NCBI GenBank assembly: GCA_021568835.1
Contig: JAKGSH010000010.1
Location: 4,030,001-4,094,000, forward strand
Source of the DNA: Streptomyces sp. Tue 6430
GTDB taxonomy: Bacteria; Actinomycetota; Actinomycetes; Streptomycetales; Streptomycetaceae
Reading direction: 5' to 3'
DNA: 64,000 nucleotides
The translations under genes were made by a program, and so were the position numbers. This document shows, piece by piece, positions 43,775-53,033 of this stretch; the stretch's first letter is position 1; every line of letters begins with the position of its first letter. The notes under the pieces are model-generated. The model saw nothing but the letters and a program-made list of their open reading frames with translations. It searched no databases and was not told where the DNA came from.

Positions 43775-43788
43775 TCTACGCGCGTTAC
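43775..43788. promoter_or_regulatory. nucleoside-regulon operator, site 2
   Basis: TCTACGCGCGTTAC, the same 14-mer as at 42167. TACGCT at 43786-43791 is a possible -10 overlapping its right end. It lies about 55 bp upstream of the second BMP gene. Confidence 0.6.
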
Positions 43789-43841
43789 GCTGCGGCGGAA
43801 CCAGCGCCTGATAGGGCGCTTGCACAAAGGAGTCTCGTTCC

Positions 43842-44888
43842 ATGCGCCGGGTGTCCCGTATCGCGGTTGCTGGTGTCGCTACCGCAGCCTTCGCCGTCAC
43901 CGTTTCCGCTTGCGGAAGCTCGTCCACGTCGTCCTCCTCCGGCGACGACAAGAACCTGGGCCTCGCCCTCGCGTACGACATCGGCGGCAAGGGCGACCAG
44001 TCCTTCAACGACGCCGCCACCGCGGGCATGGAGAAGGCCGACAAGGAGTTCGGCTACAAGTCGACCGCCGTGGAGCCGCAGGACGGCGAGTCCGACGCCG
44101 ACAAGGTGCAGCGCCTGGAGAGCCTCGCCAAGCAGGGCTACAACCCGGTGATCGGCGTCGGCTTCGCCTACGCGCCGGCCGTCAAGGAGGTCGCGGCCAA
44201 GTACCCGAAGACCACCTTCGGCATCGTGGACGACGAGCAGACCAAGGCCGACAACGTGGCCGACCTCGTCTTCTCCGAGGAGCAGGCCTCCTACCTGGCG
44301 GGCGTCGCCGCCGCCAAGGCGACCAAGTCCAACGTGGTCGGCTTCATCGGCGGTGTGGACGTCCCGCTGATCCACAAGTTCGAGGCCGGCTACAAGCAGG
44401 GCGTCGCGGACACCAAGAAGGGCGTCACGGTCAAGTCGCAGTACCTGACCGAGACCGCGGCCGAGGGCGGCTTCTCCAGCCCCGACAAGGGCGAGAACGC
44501 CGCCGACGGCCAGATCGACGCCGGCGCGGACGTCGTCTACGCCGCCGCCGGCCTCTCCGGCCAGGGCGTCATCAAGGCCGCCAGCGCCAACAAGATCTGG
44601 GCCATCGGCGTCGACTCGGACCAGTACAAGCAGGACGCGCTCAAGGCGTACAAGGACTCGATCCTCACCTCCGCCATGAAGAACGTCGAGGGCGCGGTCT
44701 TCACGCTCGCCAAGTCGGTCGAGGACGGCAAGCCCGCCACCGGCGTGGTCCGCGGCGACCTCGCCAACGGCGGCGTGAGCCTGGCGAACTCCAACCCGAC
44801 CTTCTCGGGCGACAAGGAGATCCAGGACGCCGTCAAGAAGGCCGAGGAAGGCATCAAGAACGGCACCATCACGGTGAAGACCTCCTGA
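43842..44888 (+). CDS. BMP-family nucleoside-binding lipoprotein 2
   Basis: 348 residues from ATG 43842, AAAGGAG ten bases upstream. Lipobox VSACG, then LGLALAYDIGGKGDQSFNDAATAGMEKADKEFGY, VEPQDGESDADKVQRLESLA, TTFGIVDDEQTKADNVADLVFSEEQASYLAGVAAAK and GFIGGVDVPLIHKFEAGYKQG. It is a clear tandem paralogue of the preceding lipoprotein. Two binding proteins for one transporter suggest different nucleoside preferences. It has its own operator and promoter, so the pair is not one simple operon. Confidence 0.94.
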   Translation: MRRVSRIAVAGVATAAFAVTVSACGSSSTSSSSGDDKNLGLALAYDIGGKGDQSFNDAATAGMEKADKEFGYKSTAVEPQDGESDADKVQRLESLAKQGYNPVIGVGFAYAPAVKEVAAKYPKTTFGIVDDEQTKADNVADLVFSEEQASYLAGVAAAKATKSNVVGFIGGVDVPLIHKFEAGYKQGVADTKKGVTVKSQYLTETAAEGGFSSPDKGENAADGQIDAGADVVYAAAGLSGQGVIKAASANKIWAIGVDSDQYKQDALKAYKDSILTSAMKNVEGAVFTLAKSVEDGKPATGVVRGDLANGGVSLANSNPTFSGDKEIQDAVKKAEEGIKNGTITVKTS

Positions 44889-45100
44889 CGACCGCGTCAC
44901 CGGCCTGTCGAGACCGGTCGAGGACTGTTGTCGCAGGCATGGCCAAAGAAGCGCTGTAATGACAGCGTGACGACCTCGGAACGGGGTGCGGGGACGATGA
45001 CTCCCCGCGCCCCGTTCGCGCGGCAGAATGCTCGGAACGGATCGGGACTGACCGAAGGGGCAGTCATCAAGATCGATCAGGTCCGGGCACTATTTAAAGC

Positions 45101-45129
45101 AGGGGCGCTACGCGCGTAGAGCGGCCCCT
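45101..45129. promoter_or_regulatory. nucleoside-regulon operator, site 3, inside a longer inverted repeat
   Basis: The perfect 12-bp palindrome CTACGCGCGTAG is at 45108-45119. It is embedded in a near-perfect 29-bp inverted repeat whose ends are AGGGGC and GCCCCT. It lies about 20 bp upstream of the ribosome site of the ABC ATPase gene, downstream of an A/T-rich TATTTAAA. Confidence 0.65.
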
Positions 45130-45148
45130 TTCCCGAGGAGAGTGCGCC

Positions 45149-46800
45149 ATCGACGCGTCCAGCAGCCCTCCGCTCACCGCCCCGTCGACCGTCGCGGTGG
45201 AGCTGACGGGCATCACCAAGCGATTCCCCGGTGTCGTCGCCAACCACGACATCCACCTGACCGTCCGCGAGGGCACCGTGCACGCCCTCGTCGGCGAGAA
45301 CGGCGCCGGCAAGTCGACCCTGATGAAGATCCTCTACGGCATGCAGAAGCCGGACGAGGGCACCATCGTGGTCGACGGCGAGCAGGTGAGCTTCTCCAGC
45401 CCCGCCGACGCCATCGCGCGCGGCATCGGCATGGTCCACCAGCACTTCATGCTCGCGGACAACCTGACCGTCCTGGAGAACGTGGTGCTCGGCAGCGAGA
45501 AGCTGTACGGCATCGGCGGCGGCGCCCGCAAGAAGATCAAGGAGATCTCCGACCGCTACGGCCTCGGCGTCCGCCCCGACACCCTGGTCGAGGACCTCGG
45601 CGTCGCCGACCGCCAGCGCGTGGAGATCCTCAAGGTCCTCTACCGCGGCGCCCGCCACCTCATTCTCGACGAGCCCACCGCCGTCCTGGTCCCGCAGGAG
45701 GTCGACGCGCTCTTCGCCAACCTGCGCGAACTGAAGTCCGAGGGCATCTCCGTCATCTTCATCTCCCACAAGCTGGGCGAGGTCCTGTCGGTGGCCGACG
45801 ACATCACGGTCATCCGGCGCGGGACGACCGTCGGCACGGCCGTGCCCGCCGAGACGACCTCCCGTCAGCTCGCCGAGATGATGGTCGGCAGCGAACTGCC
45901 CACCCCGGAGACGGCCGGGTCGACGGTCACCGACCAGCCCGTCGTCACGGTCGAGAACCTCACCGTCTACGCCGGCGGCGGCGCCTCCCTGGGCGTGGAG
46001 GCCGAGCCCGTGGGCCCCGGCTCCCTGGTCGAGGCGCCCGGCGTGGTCAAGAAGGCCCTCGACGACGTCACCTTCACCATCCACGCCGGCGAGGTCATGG
46101 GCATCGCCGGCGTCGAGGGCAACGGCCAGACGGAACTGATCGACGCCCTGATCGGCACCAAGAACGCCGACTCCGGCACCATCGCCTTCCTCGGCGAGGA
46201 CATCACCCCCTGGCCGACCCGCAGGCGCCGCGAGTCCGGCATCGGCTACATCCCCGAGGACCGCCACCGCCAGGGCCTGCTCCTGGAGGCCCCCTCTGGG
46301 AGAACCGCATCCTCGGCCACGTCACCGAGGCCCCCAACGCCAAGGGCTTCTGGCTCAACCCCAAGGGCGCGCAGGCCGACACCCGCCGGATCGTCGAGGA
46401 GTACGACGTCCGCACCCCCGGCATCGACGTCACCGCCGCCTCCCTCTCCGGCGGCAACCAGCAGAAGCTGATCGTCGGCCGCGAGATGAGCCACAACCCC
46501 AAGTTCCTGATCGCCGCCCACCCCACCCGCGGTGTGGACGTCGGCGCGCAGGCGCAGATCTGGGACCGCATCCGCGAGGCCCGCCGCGAGGGCCTGGCCG
46601 TGCTGCTGATCTCCGCCGACCTGGACGAACTGATCGGCCTGTCGGACACCCTCCGGGTGATCTACGACGGCAGGCTGGTCGCCGACGCCGACCCGGCGAC
46701 CGTCACCCCCGAGGAACTCGGCTCGGCCATGACCGGTGCCGCGTCCGGGCACCTCGAGCACGTCGAAGAAGAAGCCGCCCCGGAGGACGAGGCCCGATGA
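45149..46800 (+). pseudogene. nucleoside ABC importer ATP-binding protein, frameshifted as sequenced
   Basis: Duplicated ATPase of the sugar/nucleoside importer type. First cassette: VELTGITKRFPGVVANHDI, Walker A GENGAGKST, Walker B region HLILDEPTAVL, FISHKLGEV. Second: GEVMGIAGVEGNGQTEL, SLSGGNQQKLIVGREM, VLLISADLDELIGLSD. The frame breaks at five C (46290-46294), between EDRHRQGLLLEAP and LWENRILGHV; six would mend it. The start is odd: GAGGAGAG stands at the proper distance only before ATC 45149, while the first standard in-frame start is GTG 45197, without a ribosome site. It overlaps the first permease (ATGA). A degenerate Walker A in the second half is family-typical. Confidence 0.88.
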
Positions 46801-47921
46801 AGAAGTTCGACAAGGAGCGCCTGCTCCTCGCCGTGGCCGGCCCGGTCCTGGCGCTCGTCGCGGCGATCCTGCTGACCTCGGTCGTGCTGATCGCCTCCGG
46901 CAAGAACCCGATCGAGCCCTACAGCCTGATGCTGGAGCAGCTCGGCTACTCCGACGTGCAGGTCCTGATCGTCAACCAGGCGTCGCTGTACTACATCGCC
47001 GCCCTCGCGGTCGCCCTCGGCTTCCGCATGAACCTGTTCAACATCGGCGTCGACGGCCAGTACCGGCTGGGCGCCTTCGCCACCGCGGTGGTCGGCGCGC
47101 ACGTGGCGCTGCCCTCCTTCCTGCAGATCCCGCTGCTGCTGCTGGTCGGCGCGCTCACCGGCGCCATGTGGGCCGGCATCGCGGGCGTCCTCAAGGTCAC
47201 CCGGGGCGTCAGCGAGGTCGTCGCGACGATCATGCTCAACGCGATCGCCACCAGCCTCATCGGCTACCTCACCCTCCGCGACAACTTCGGCGTCGCGCTC
47301 GGCGACAACGTCACCACCGGCGTGATGAAGGAGTCCGGCTGGGTGCCCGGCCTCGACCTGGGCCCGGACGTCGGCGAGATCTACGGCCTGGTCTTCCTCG
47401 CCGTCGCCCTCGGCGTCGGCTACTGGGTCGTCCTCAACCGCACCCGCTTCGGCTTCGACCTGCGCGCCTCCGGCGAGTCGGAGACGGCCGCCGCGGCCTC
47501 CGGCGTCGACGCCAAGCGCATGGTGCTCACCGCGATGCTGATCTCCGGCGCGGTCGCCGGCATCTCCGGCCTGCCGCTGCTGCTCGGCTCCGCCCACACC
47601 TACAGCCTCAGCTTCCCGGCCGGCCTCGGCTTCACCGCCATCGGCATCGCCCTGCTCGGCCGCAACAACCCGGGCGGCATCGCGCTCGCGGCCCTGCTGT
47701 GGGCCTTCCTCGACAAGGCGTCCCCCGCCCTCGACTACGCCACCCCGGTCGCGTACGAGAAGGAGATCGCCACCATCATGCAGGGCCTGATCGTGTTCGC
47801 GGTCGTCATCTCCTACGAGGCCGTACGCCAGTGGGGCCTGCGCCGCCAGCAGCACCGGGTCGGCGCGGAGCTCGCCGCCGCGGCCGCCGACAACAACCCG
47901 AAGAAGGAGGTGGCGGCCTGA
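46797..47921 (+). CDS. nucleoside ABC transporter permease 1
   Basis: 374 residues from ATG 46797, overlapping the ATPase stop. It is a BPD_transp_2-type permease with about nine or ten helices: YYIAALAVALGFRMNLFNIGVDGQYRLGAFATAVVGA, GVSEVVATIMLNAIATSLIGYL, RLFGFDLRASGE-like coupling region (FGFDLRASGESETAAAASGVDAKR) and GLGFTAIGIALLGRNNPGGI. It forms half of the membrane channel. It overlaps permease 2 by one base (TGATG). The short charged N-terminus and hydrophilic C-terminus are cytoplasmic. Confidence 0.94.
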   Translation: MKKFDKERLLLAVAGPVLALVAAILLTSVVLIASGKNPIEPYSLMLEQLGYSDVQVLIVNQASLYYIAALAVALGFRMNLFNIGVDGQYRLGAFATAVVGAHVALPSFLQIPLLLLVGALTGAMWAGIAGVLKVTRGVSEVVATIMLNAIATSLIGYLTLRDNFGVALGDNVTTGVMKESGWVPGLDLGPDVGEIYGLVFLAVALGVGYWVVLNRTRFGFDLRASGESETAAAASGVDAKRMVLTAMLISGAVAGISGLPLLLGSAHTYSLSFPAGLGFTAIGIALLGRNNPGGIALAALLWAFLDKASPALDYATPVAYEKEIATIMQGLIVFAVVISYEAVRQWGLRRQQHRVGAELAAAAADNNPKKEVAA

Positions 47922-49183
47922 TGTCCACCGTGACCATCGCCAAGCCGCAGGCGAAGCAGCCCGGCAAGGGCGGCCGCCGCATGTCTCTCCCGGTACTCCT
48001 GCTGGTCATCGCGGGCGTGCTGGTCCTCGTCTCGATCGTCCGCCTGATCAGCGGTGCGGACGGCATCACCTCGACCGGCCAGACGTCCACCGCGCTGCGC
48101 CTGGCCGTGCCGATCGGCCTCGCCGGCCTCGGCGGTCTGTGGGCCGAGCGGGCGGGCGTCGTCAACATCGGCCTCGAGGGCATGATGATCCTCGGCACCT
48201 GGTTCGGCGCCTGGGCCGGCTACCAGTGGGGTCCCTGGACCGGTGTCGCCTTCGGCATCATCGGCGGCGCGCTCGGCGCCGTCCTGCACGCCGTCGCCAC
48301 CGTCACCTTCAACGTCAACCACATCGTCTCCGGTGTGGCGCTGAACATCCTGGCCCTGGGCACCACCCGCTACCTGTCGAAGTTCACCTTCGAGGACGCC
48401 CCGCAGGGCTCCTCCAAGCAGTCCCCGCCGATCGAGTCGCTGGGCACCTTCGACATCCCCGGCCTGTCCGGCTGGCTGGAGACCCTCAACGACAAGCACT
48501 GGTTCCTGGTCTCCGACATCGCCGGCCTGGTCGGCGGCGTGGTCACCAACCTCTCCCCGCTGACCGTCGTCGCGGTGGCGCTCGTCCCCGCCACCTGGTG
48601 GGTGCTGTGGCGGACCGCCTTCGGCCTGCGCCTGCGCTCCTGCGGCGAGAACCCGGTGGCCGCCGAGTCCCTCGGCGTCAACGTCTACAAGTACAAGTAC
48701 ATCGCCGTGATCGTCTCGGGCGGTTTCGCCGGCCTCGGCGGCGCCTTCCTGTCGATCGTCGCCTCGAACGTGTACCTCGACGGCCAGACCGCGGGCCGCG
48801 GCTACATCGGCCTCGCCGCGATGATCTTCGGCAACTGGATGCCGGGCGGCCTCGCCCTGGGCGCCGGCCTGTTCGGCTACACCGACAGCCTCAACCTGCG
48901 CGGCGGCACCACCAACGTGCACGCCCTGATCCTGCTCCTGGCGATCCTGCTGGTGGTCGGCGCGGCCTACCTGGCCTGGCAGAAGAAGTACGTCTCCGCC
49001 GTCGTCACCGCGGTGATCTCGGCCGTGATGTTCTTCTGGTACACCAGCGTGAACGAGGTGCCGCGCCAGGTCGTCTCCGCGGCCCCGTACATCGTCACGC
49101 TGCTGGTGCTGTCGCTCTCCGCGCAACGCCTGCGCATGCCCAAGGCCGACGGTCTGCCCTACCGCAAGGGGCAGGGCAAGTGA
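47921..49183 (+). CDS. nucleoside ABC transporter permease 2
   Basis: 420 residues from ATG 47921. BPD_transp_2 family: LRLAVPIGLAGLGGLWAERAGVVNIGLEGMMILGTWFGAWAG, FNVNHIVSGVALNILALGTTRYL, FGLRLRSCGENPVAAESLGVNVYKYKY (ATPase contact) and GRGYIGLAAMIFGNWMPGGL. It pairs with permease 1 in the BMP-dependent importer. Its stop overlaps the cytidine deaminase start (GTGA), tying uptake to salvage in one transcript. Confidence 0.94.
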   Translation: MSTVTIAKPQAKQPGKGGRRMSLPVLLLVIAGVLVLVSIVRLISGADGITSTGQTSTALRLAVPIGLAGLGGLWAERAGVVNIGLEGMMILGTWFGAWAGYQWGPWTGVAFGIIGGALGAVLHAVATVTFNVNHIVSGVALNILALGTTRYLSKFTFEDAPQGSSKQSPPIESLGTFDIPGLSGWLETLNDKHWFLVSDIAGLVGGVVTNLSPLTVVAVALVPATWWVLWRTAFGLRLRSCGENPVAAESLGVNVYKYKYIAVIVSGGFAGLGGAFLSIVASNVYLDGQTAGRGYIGLAAMIFGNWMPGGLALGAGLFGYTDSLNLRGGTTNVHALILLLAILLVVGAAYLAWQKKYVSAVVTAVISAVMFFWYTSVNEVPRQVVSAAPYIVTLLVLSLSAQRLRMPKADGLPYRKGQGK

Positions 49184-49590
49184 CCCCGGCCGCCGCCGAC
49201 GCCACCGTCGACTGGAACGCCCTGCGCGAGCTGGCCCGCGAGGCCATGAGCCACGCGTACGCCCCCTACTCGGGGTACCCGGTCGGCGTGGCGGCCCTGG
49301 TCGACGACGGCCGTACCGTCTCGGGCTGCAACGTCGAGAACGCCTCCTACGGCATCGGCCTGTGCGCCGAGTGCGGGCTGGTCTCGGAGCTGCAGCGCAC
49401 CGGCGGCGGCCGGCTCACGCACTTCACCTGCGTGGACGGCCGGGGCGAGATCCTCGTCCCGTGCGGCCGCTGCCGCCAGCTGCTCCACGAGTTCGGCGGC
49501 CCGGAACTGCTGCTGGAGACCCCGGCCGGGATCCTGCCGCTGGCCGAGATGCTCCCGCAGGCCTTCGGTCCGGACCACCTCTCCCAGTGA
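49180..49590 (+). CDS. cdd: cytidine deaminase
   Basis: 136 residues from GTG 49180. Zinc-enzyme motifs are SGCNVENASYGIGLCAE (substrate N/E and Cys ligand with catalytic Glu) and PCGRCRQLLHE (the second Cys pair), as in the small tetrameric class. It converts cytidine or deoxycytidine to uridine or deoxyuridine. It is translationally coupled to the permease and followed by a terminator, so it ends the importer operon; the uridine formed could feed into the downstream phosphorylase pathway. Confidence 0.96.
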   Translation: MTPAAADATVDWNALRELAREAMSHAYAPYSGYPVGVAALVDDGRTVSGCNVENASYGIGLCAECGLVSELQRTGGGRLTHFTCVDGRGEILVPCGRCRQLLHEFGGPELLLETPAGILPLAEMLPQAFGPDHLSQ

Positions 49591-49596
49591 CTCCCC

Positions 49597-49642
49597 GTGC
49601 GGCCCCTCCGACCGGCGTGAACCGGGCGGAGGGGCCGCGCAC
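49597..49642 (+). terminator. intrinsic terminator after cdd
   Basis: GTGCGGCCCCTCCG pairs with CGGAGGGGCCGCGCAC (two-base bulge) and is followed by CTTTTC. Confidence 0.8.
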
Positions 49643-49696
49643 TTTTCACGCACCGTCTTCCGCACCCCGGAAGTTCTGCACCTCGGAAGGAAAGTC

Positions 49697-50979
49697 ATGG
49701 CCATGGACGCCATCTCCGTCATCCGCACCAAGCGGGACCGCGGTGAGCTCAGCGACGCACAGATCGACTGGGTCATCGACGCGTACACCCATGGCGAGGT
49801 CGCCGACGAGCAGATGTCCGCGCTCGCCATGGCGATCCTGCTCAACGGCATGAACCGCCGCGAGATCGCCCGCTGGACGGCCGCGATGATCGCCTCCGGC
49901 GAGCGCATGGACTTCTCGTCCCTGTCCCGTCCGACCGCCGACAAGCACTCCACGGGCGGCGTCGGCGACAAGATCACCCTCCCGCTGGCCCCCCTGGTGG
50001 CCGCCTGCGGCGCGGCGGTCCCGCAGCTCTCGGGCCGCGGCCTCGGCCACACCGGCGGCACCCTCGACAAGCTGGAGTCCGTCCCCGGCTGGCGCGCCCT
50101 GCTCTCCAACGAGGAGATGCTGCACGTCCTCGACACCACCGGCGCCGTGATCTGCGCGGCGGGCGACGGCCTGGCCCCGGCCGACAAGAAGCTGTACGCC
50201 CTGCGCGACGTCACCGGCACGGTCGAGGCGATCCCCCTGATCGCCTCCTCGATCATGTCGAAGAAGATCGCCGAGGGGACGGGCTCCCTCGTCCTGGACG
50301 TGAAGGTCGGGACCGGCGCCTTCATGAAGACCGTCGAGGACGCGCGCGAGCTGGCCTCCACGATGGTGGGCCTCGGCACCGACCACGGCGTGCGGACGGT
50401 CGCCCTCCTCACCGACATGTCCACCCCCTCGGCCTGACCGCGGGCAACGCCCTGGAGGTCCGTGAGTCGGTCGAGGTCCTGGCGGGCGGCGGCCCCGCCG
50501 ACGTCGTCGAACTCACCCTCGCCCTGGCCCGCGAGATGCTCGACGCGGCCGGGATCAAGGACGCCGACCCGGCGAAGGCCCTGGCCGACGGCTCCGCGAT
50601 GGACGTCTGGCGCCGCATGATCACCGCCCAGGGCGGCGACCCCGACGCCCCCCTGCCCACCGCCCGGGAACAGCACGTCGTCAAGGCCCCGGCCACCGGC
50701 GTCCTCACCCGCCTGGACGCCTACGGCGTCGGAGTCGCCGCCTGGCGCCTGGGCGCGGGCCGCGCCCGCAAGGAGGACCCGGTGCAGGCGGGCGCCGGCG
50801 TCGAGATCCACGCCAGGCCCGGCGACACGGTCACCGAGGGCCAGCCCCTGCTGACCCTCCACACCGACACCCCCGAGCGGTTCGCCTACGCCCTGGAATC
50901 GGTGGCGGGCTCCTACGACGTCGCCGCGCCGGGAACGCCGTACACGCCGTCGCCGGTGGTGCTGGAGCGCATCGCCTGA
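49697..50979 (+). pseudogene. deoA: thymidine/pyrimidine-nucleoside phosphorylase, frameshifted as sequenced
   Basis: From ATG 49697 (GGAAGGAAAG upstream): MDAISVIRTKRDRGELSDAQIDWVIDAYTHGEVADEQMSALAMAIL, phosphate/active-site loop KHSTGGVGDKITLPLAP, GRGLGHTGGTLDKLES, SSIMSKKIAEGTGSLVLDVKVGTGAFMK. The frame hits a stop after STPSA because of five C at 50424-50428; with six it reads STPLGLTAGNALEVRESVEVL and continues to the C-terminal PYNP domain (total about 425 residues). It splits thymidine or deoxyuridine to base and deoxyribose-1-phosphate. It has its own ribosome site after the cdd terminator. The break is probably a sequence error. Confidence 0.9.
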
Positions 50980-51053
50980 GGGCGCGGTGCCCGAGGCCGG
51001 TACGGACGCGTCAGTCCAGCCTGCGGTGCTCTGTGGACGAGGGCCGGTACGAC

Positions 51054-51123
51054 CAGCCCGTCCGGCGTTTGAGGACGAGGCCGTTCAGGGCCGAAGCGGG
51101 GGTCCGGGGCGGCAGCCCCCGGG
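51054..51123. repeat. dispersed intergenic repeat, copy 2
   Basis: It starts CAGCCCGTCCGGCGTTTGAG as at 43410, continues GACGAGGCCGTTCAGGGCCG and ends in GGGGC...GCCCCC. It lies between convergent deoA and the SGNH hydrolase gene and could serve as a bidirectional terminator. Confidence 0.75.
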
Positions 51124-51157
51124 AAGGGGCGGCAGGGGCGCCCCGCCCCGCCGCCCC

Positions 51158-52330
51158 TCACGCGAACGCTCCTCCTTCGCCGAAGGCGGCCGCGGCGAAC
51201 CGCTCACCCATGCGCAGATGCGTCGCCGCGTCCGGGTGCAGCTGGTCGGGCAGCGGGAGTTCCGCCACGTCCCGCTCCCCGTACAGCTCCCGTCCGTCGA
51301 GGTGGTGCAGCGCCGGATCGCCGGCGGCCCGCTCGCCGACGATCCGCGCCAGCTCCTCCCGGACGACCCGCAGGGTCAGCTTCCCGCCGGGCACCTCCGC
51401 CGCGTCCCCCATCGGAACGAACCGCAGCACCCCCTTCTCCAGCCCGCGCACGTCCGGCGCGGTGGGGCCGGGCGTGTCCTCGTGCATGGGGCACAGGATG
51501 GGTGACATGACCAGCAGCGGCGTGTCGGGATGCCCCTCCCGCACGGTGTCGAGGAACCCGTGCACGGCCGGCCCGAAGGCCCGCAGCCGCATCAGGTCCG
51601 TGTTGACGAGATTGATGCCGATCTTGATGCTGATCAGATCGGCCGGGGTGTCCCGCAGCACCCGCGCGACGAACGGGTCGAGCAGGGCGCTCCCGCCCAG
51701 CCCGAGGTTGATCAGCTCCACCCCGCCGAGCCCGGCGGCGTGCGCGGGCCAGATGCGGGTGGGGCTCGCGCCGTCCGAGCCGTGGCTGATCGAACTGCCG
51801 TGGTGCAGCCAGACCCGGCGGTCCGGGGCGCCCGCCGGCTCCACGGGGGCGTCGGTGCGCAGGGCGACGAGTTCGGTGGTCTCGTTGTGCGGCAGCCAGA
51901 TCTCGACCTTCTTGACGCCCTCGGGCAGGTCCGTGAAGCGGAGCGTGCCGGGGCGGCCGGGGCGGCGTTCGAAGGTCCCCGCCGCCATGTCGACGGTCAG
52001 GACGTGACCGGCCCTCACGCTGCCCTGGCCCGCCGGGCGTCCGTCGACGACCAGGTCGTACAGGCCGTCCGGCCGGGGCGGCGCGCCCACGTACTCCCGC
52101 TTGGTGGGCAGCGTGTCCAGTTCGACGGCGGTGGCCCGGGTGCGGAAGACCAGCCGGACGCCGGACGGCTGGGACTCCGCCATGGCCAGCTGCCCGTCGG
52201 CGCACTGGGCGCGGGCCCGGGCGGGCAGCCGGTGCGGCAGCAGACCGTGCTCGGTGCGCTCGGTCTCCAGGGCCCCGCGCAGGAGGTCGTCGGTGAGGGG
52301 GGTGGTGATCCAGCGGATCTCTGAGGACAT
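51158..52330 (-). CDS. SGNH/GDSL-family hydrolase
   Basis: 390 residues from ATG 52330. The N-terminal half is a beta-rich accessory region (VRLVFRTRATAVELDTL...LPHNETTEL). The second half is SGNH: block I HHGSSISHGSD (catalytic Ser), block II NLGLGGSA, block III KIGINLVNTD, block V DQLHPD (Asp-His). There is no signal peptide, so it is cytoplasmic or non-classical. It is an esterase/lipase-type enzyme of unknown substrate. It begins four bases after the TetR gene stop and is likely controlled by that repressor. Confidence 0.88.
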   Translation of the reverse strand: MSSEIRWITTPLTDDLLRGALETERTEHGLLPHRLPARARAQCADGQLAMAESQPSGVRLVFRTRATAVELDTLPTKREYVGAPPRPDGLYDLVVDGRPAGQGSVRAGHVLTVDMAAGTFERRPGRPGTLRFTDLPEGVKKVEIWLPHNETTELVALRTDAPVEPAGAPDRRVWLHHGSSISHGSDGASPTRIWPAHAAGLGGVELINLGLGGSALLDPFVARVLRDTPADLISIKIGINLVNTDLMRLRAFGPAVHGFLDTVREGHPDTPLLVMSPILCPMHEDTPGPTAPDVRGLEKGVLRFVPMGDAAEVPGGKLTLRVVREELARIVGERAAGDPALHHLDGRELYGERDVAELPLPDQLHPDAATHLRMGERFAAAAFGEGGAFA

Positions 52331-52334
52331 CGCT

Positions 52335-52949
52335 TCATCCTGCGTTTCGACGGGTCGTGGGGGAGGGGGCCGGGGCGGGCCAGCCGCGCAGCAGCGCGTC
52401 GAGGGCGTCGAGGATGCGGGACCAGGACTCCTGGGAGTCGGGGGCGCTGTGGCTGAAGCCGCCGGCCTGTTCGAGGCTGACGTAACCGTGGAAGAAGCTG
52501 CCGAGCAGCCGTACGGCGTGGGTCTGGTCGGGTTCGGCGAGGTCGTAGCCGCGCAGGACGGCCCGGGTCATCCGGGAGTGCCGTGCCCCGGCGCTCGCCG
52601 CGGCGGCCTGAGGGGTGAGCCGGAACTGGGCGGCGGCGTAGCGGCCGGGGTGCTCGTGGGCGTAGTCGCGGTAGACGTCGGCCAGGGCGGTGAGGGCGTC
52701 CCTGCCGGAGCGGCCGGCCAGCGCGGCGGAGCCCCGGTCGGCCAGCTCCTCCAGGGCCAGCAGGGCGATCCGCGTCTTCAGGTCGTGCGAGTTCCGCACG
52801 TGCGAGTACAGGCTCGCGACCTTGACGTCGAAGCGGCGGGCCAGCGCCGAGACGGTCACCTGCTCGAAGCCGACCTCGTCGGCCATCTCCGCGCCCGCCC
52901 GGGTCAGCCGCTCCGGGGTCAGGCCTGCACGCACCACGACGTTCTCCAT
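52335..52949 (-). CDS. TetR-family regulator with WHG-type C-terminal domain
   Basis: 204 residues from ATG 52949 (AGAGGA just upstream). HTH: RLTRAGAEMADEVGFEQVTVSALARRFDVKVASLYSHVRNSHDLKTRIAL. C-terminal domain: HEHPGRYAAAQFRLT...LLGSFFHGYVSLEQAGGFSHSAPDSQESWSRILDALDALL, of the TetR_C_33 type. It is first gene of the operon with the SGNH hydrolase. A near-palindrome 52988-53000 lies in the promoter, probably its operator. Confidence 0.9.
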   Translation of the reverse strand: MENVVVRAGLTPERLTRAGAEMADEVGFEQVTVSALARRFDVKVASLYSHVRNSHDLKTRIALLALEELADRGSAALAGRSGRDALTALADVYRDYAHEHPGRYAAAQFRLTPQAAAASAGARHSRMTRAVLRGYDLAEPDQTHAVRLLGSFFHGYVSLEQAGGFSHSAPDSQESWSRILDALDALLRGWPAPAPSPTTRRNAG

Positions 52950-52987
52950 GTCCTCTCGCCAGAAACCTGATGTCAGTGTGCATCTGG

Positions 52988-53000
52988 CTAAAGGTTTTAG
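52988..53000. promoter_or_regulatory. candidate TetR operator
   Basis: CTAAAGGTTTTAG, with arms CTAAA/TTTAG around GGT, 39 bp upstream of the TetR start and between it and the divergent STAS gene, in an A/T-rich island. Confidence 0.45.
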
Positions 53001-53033
53001 GCAAACAGGTGCGAGGCGGGGCCCGGCGGTGCG

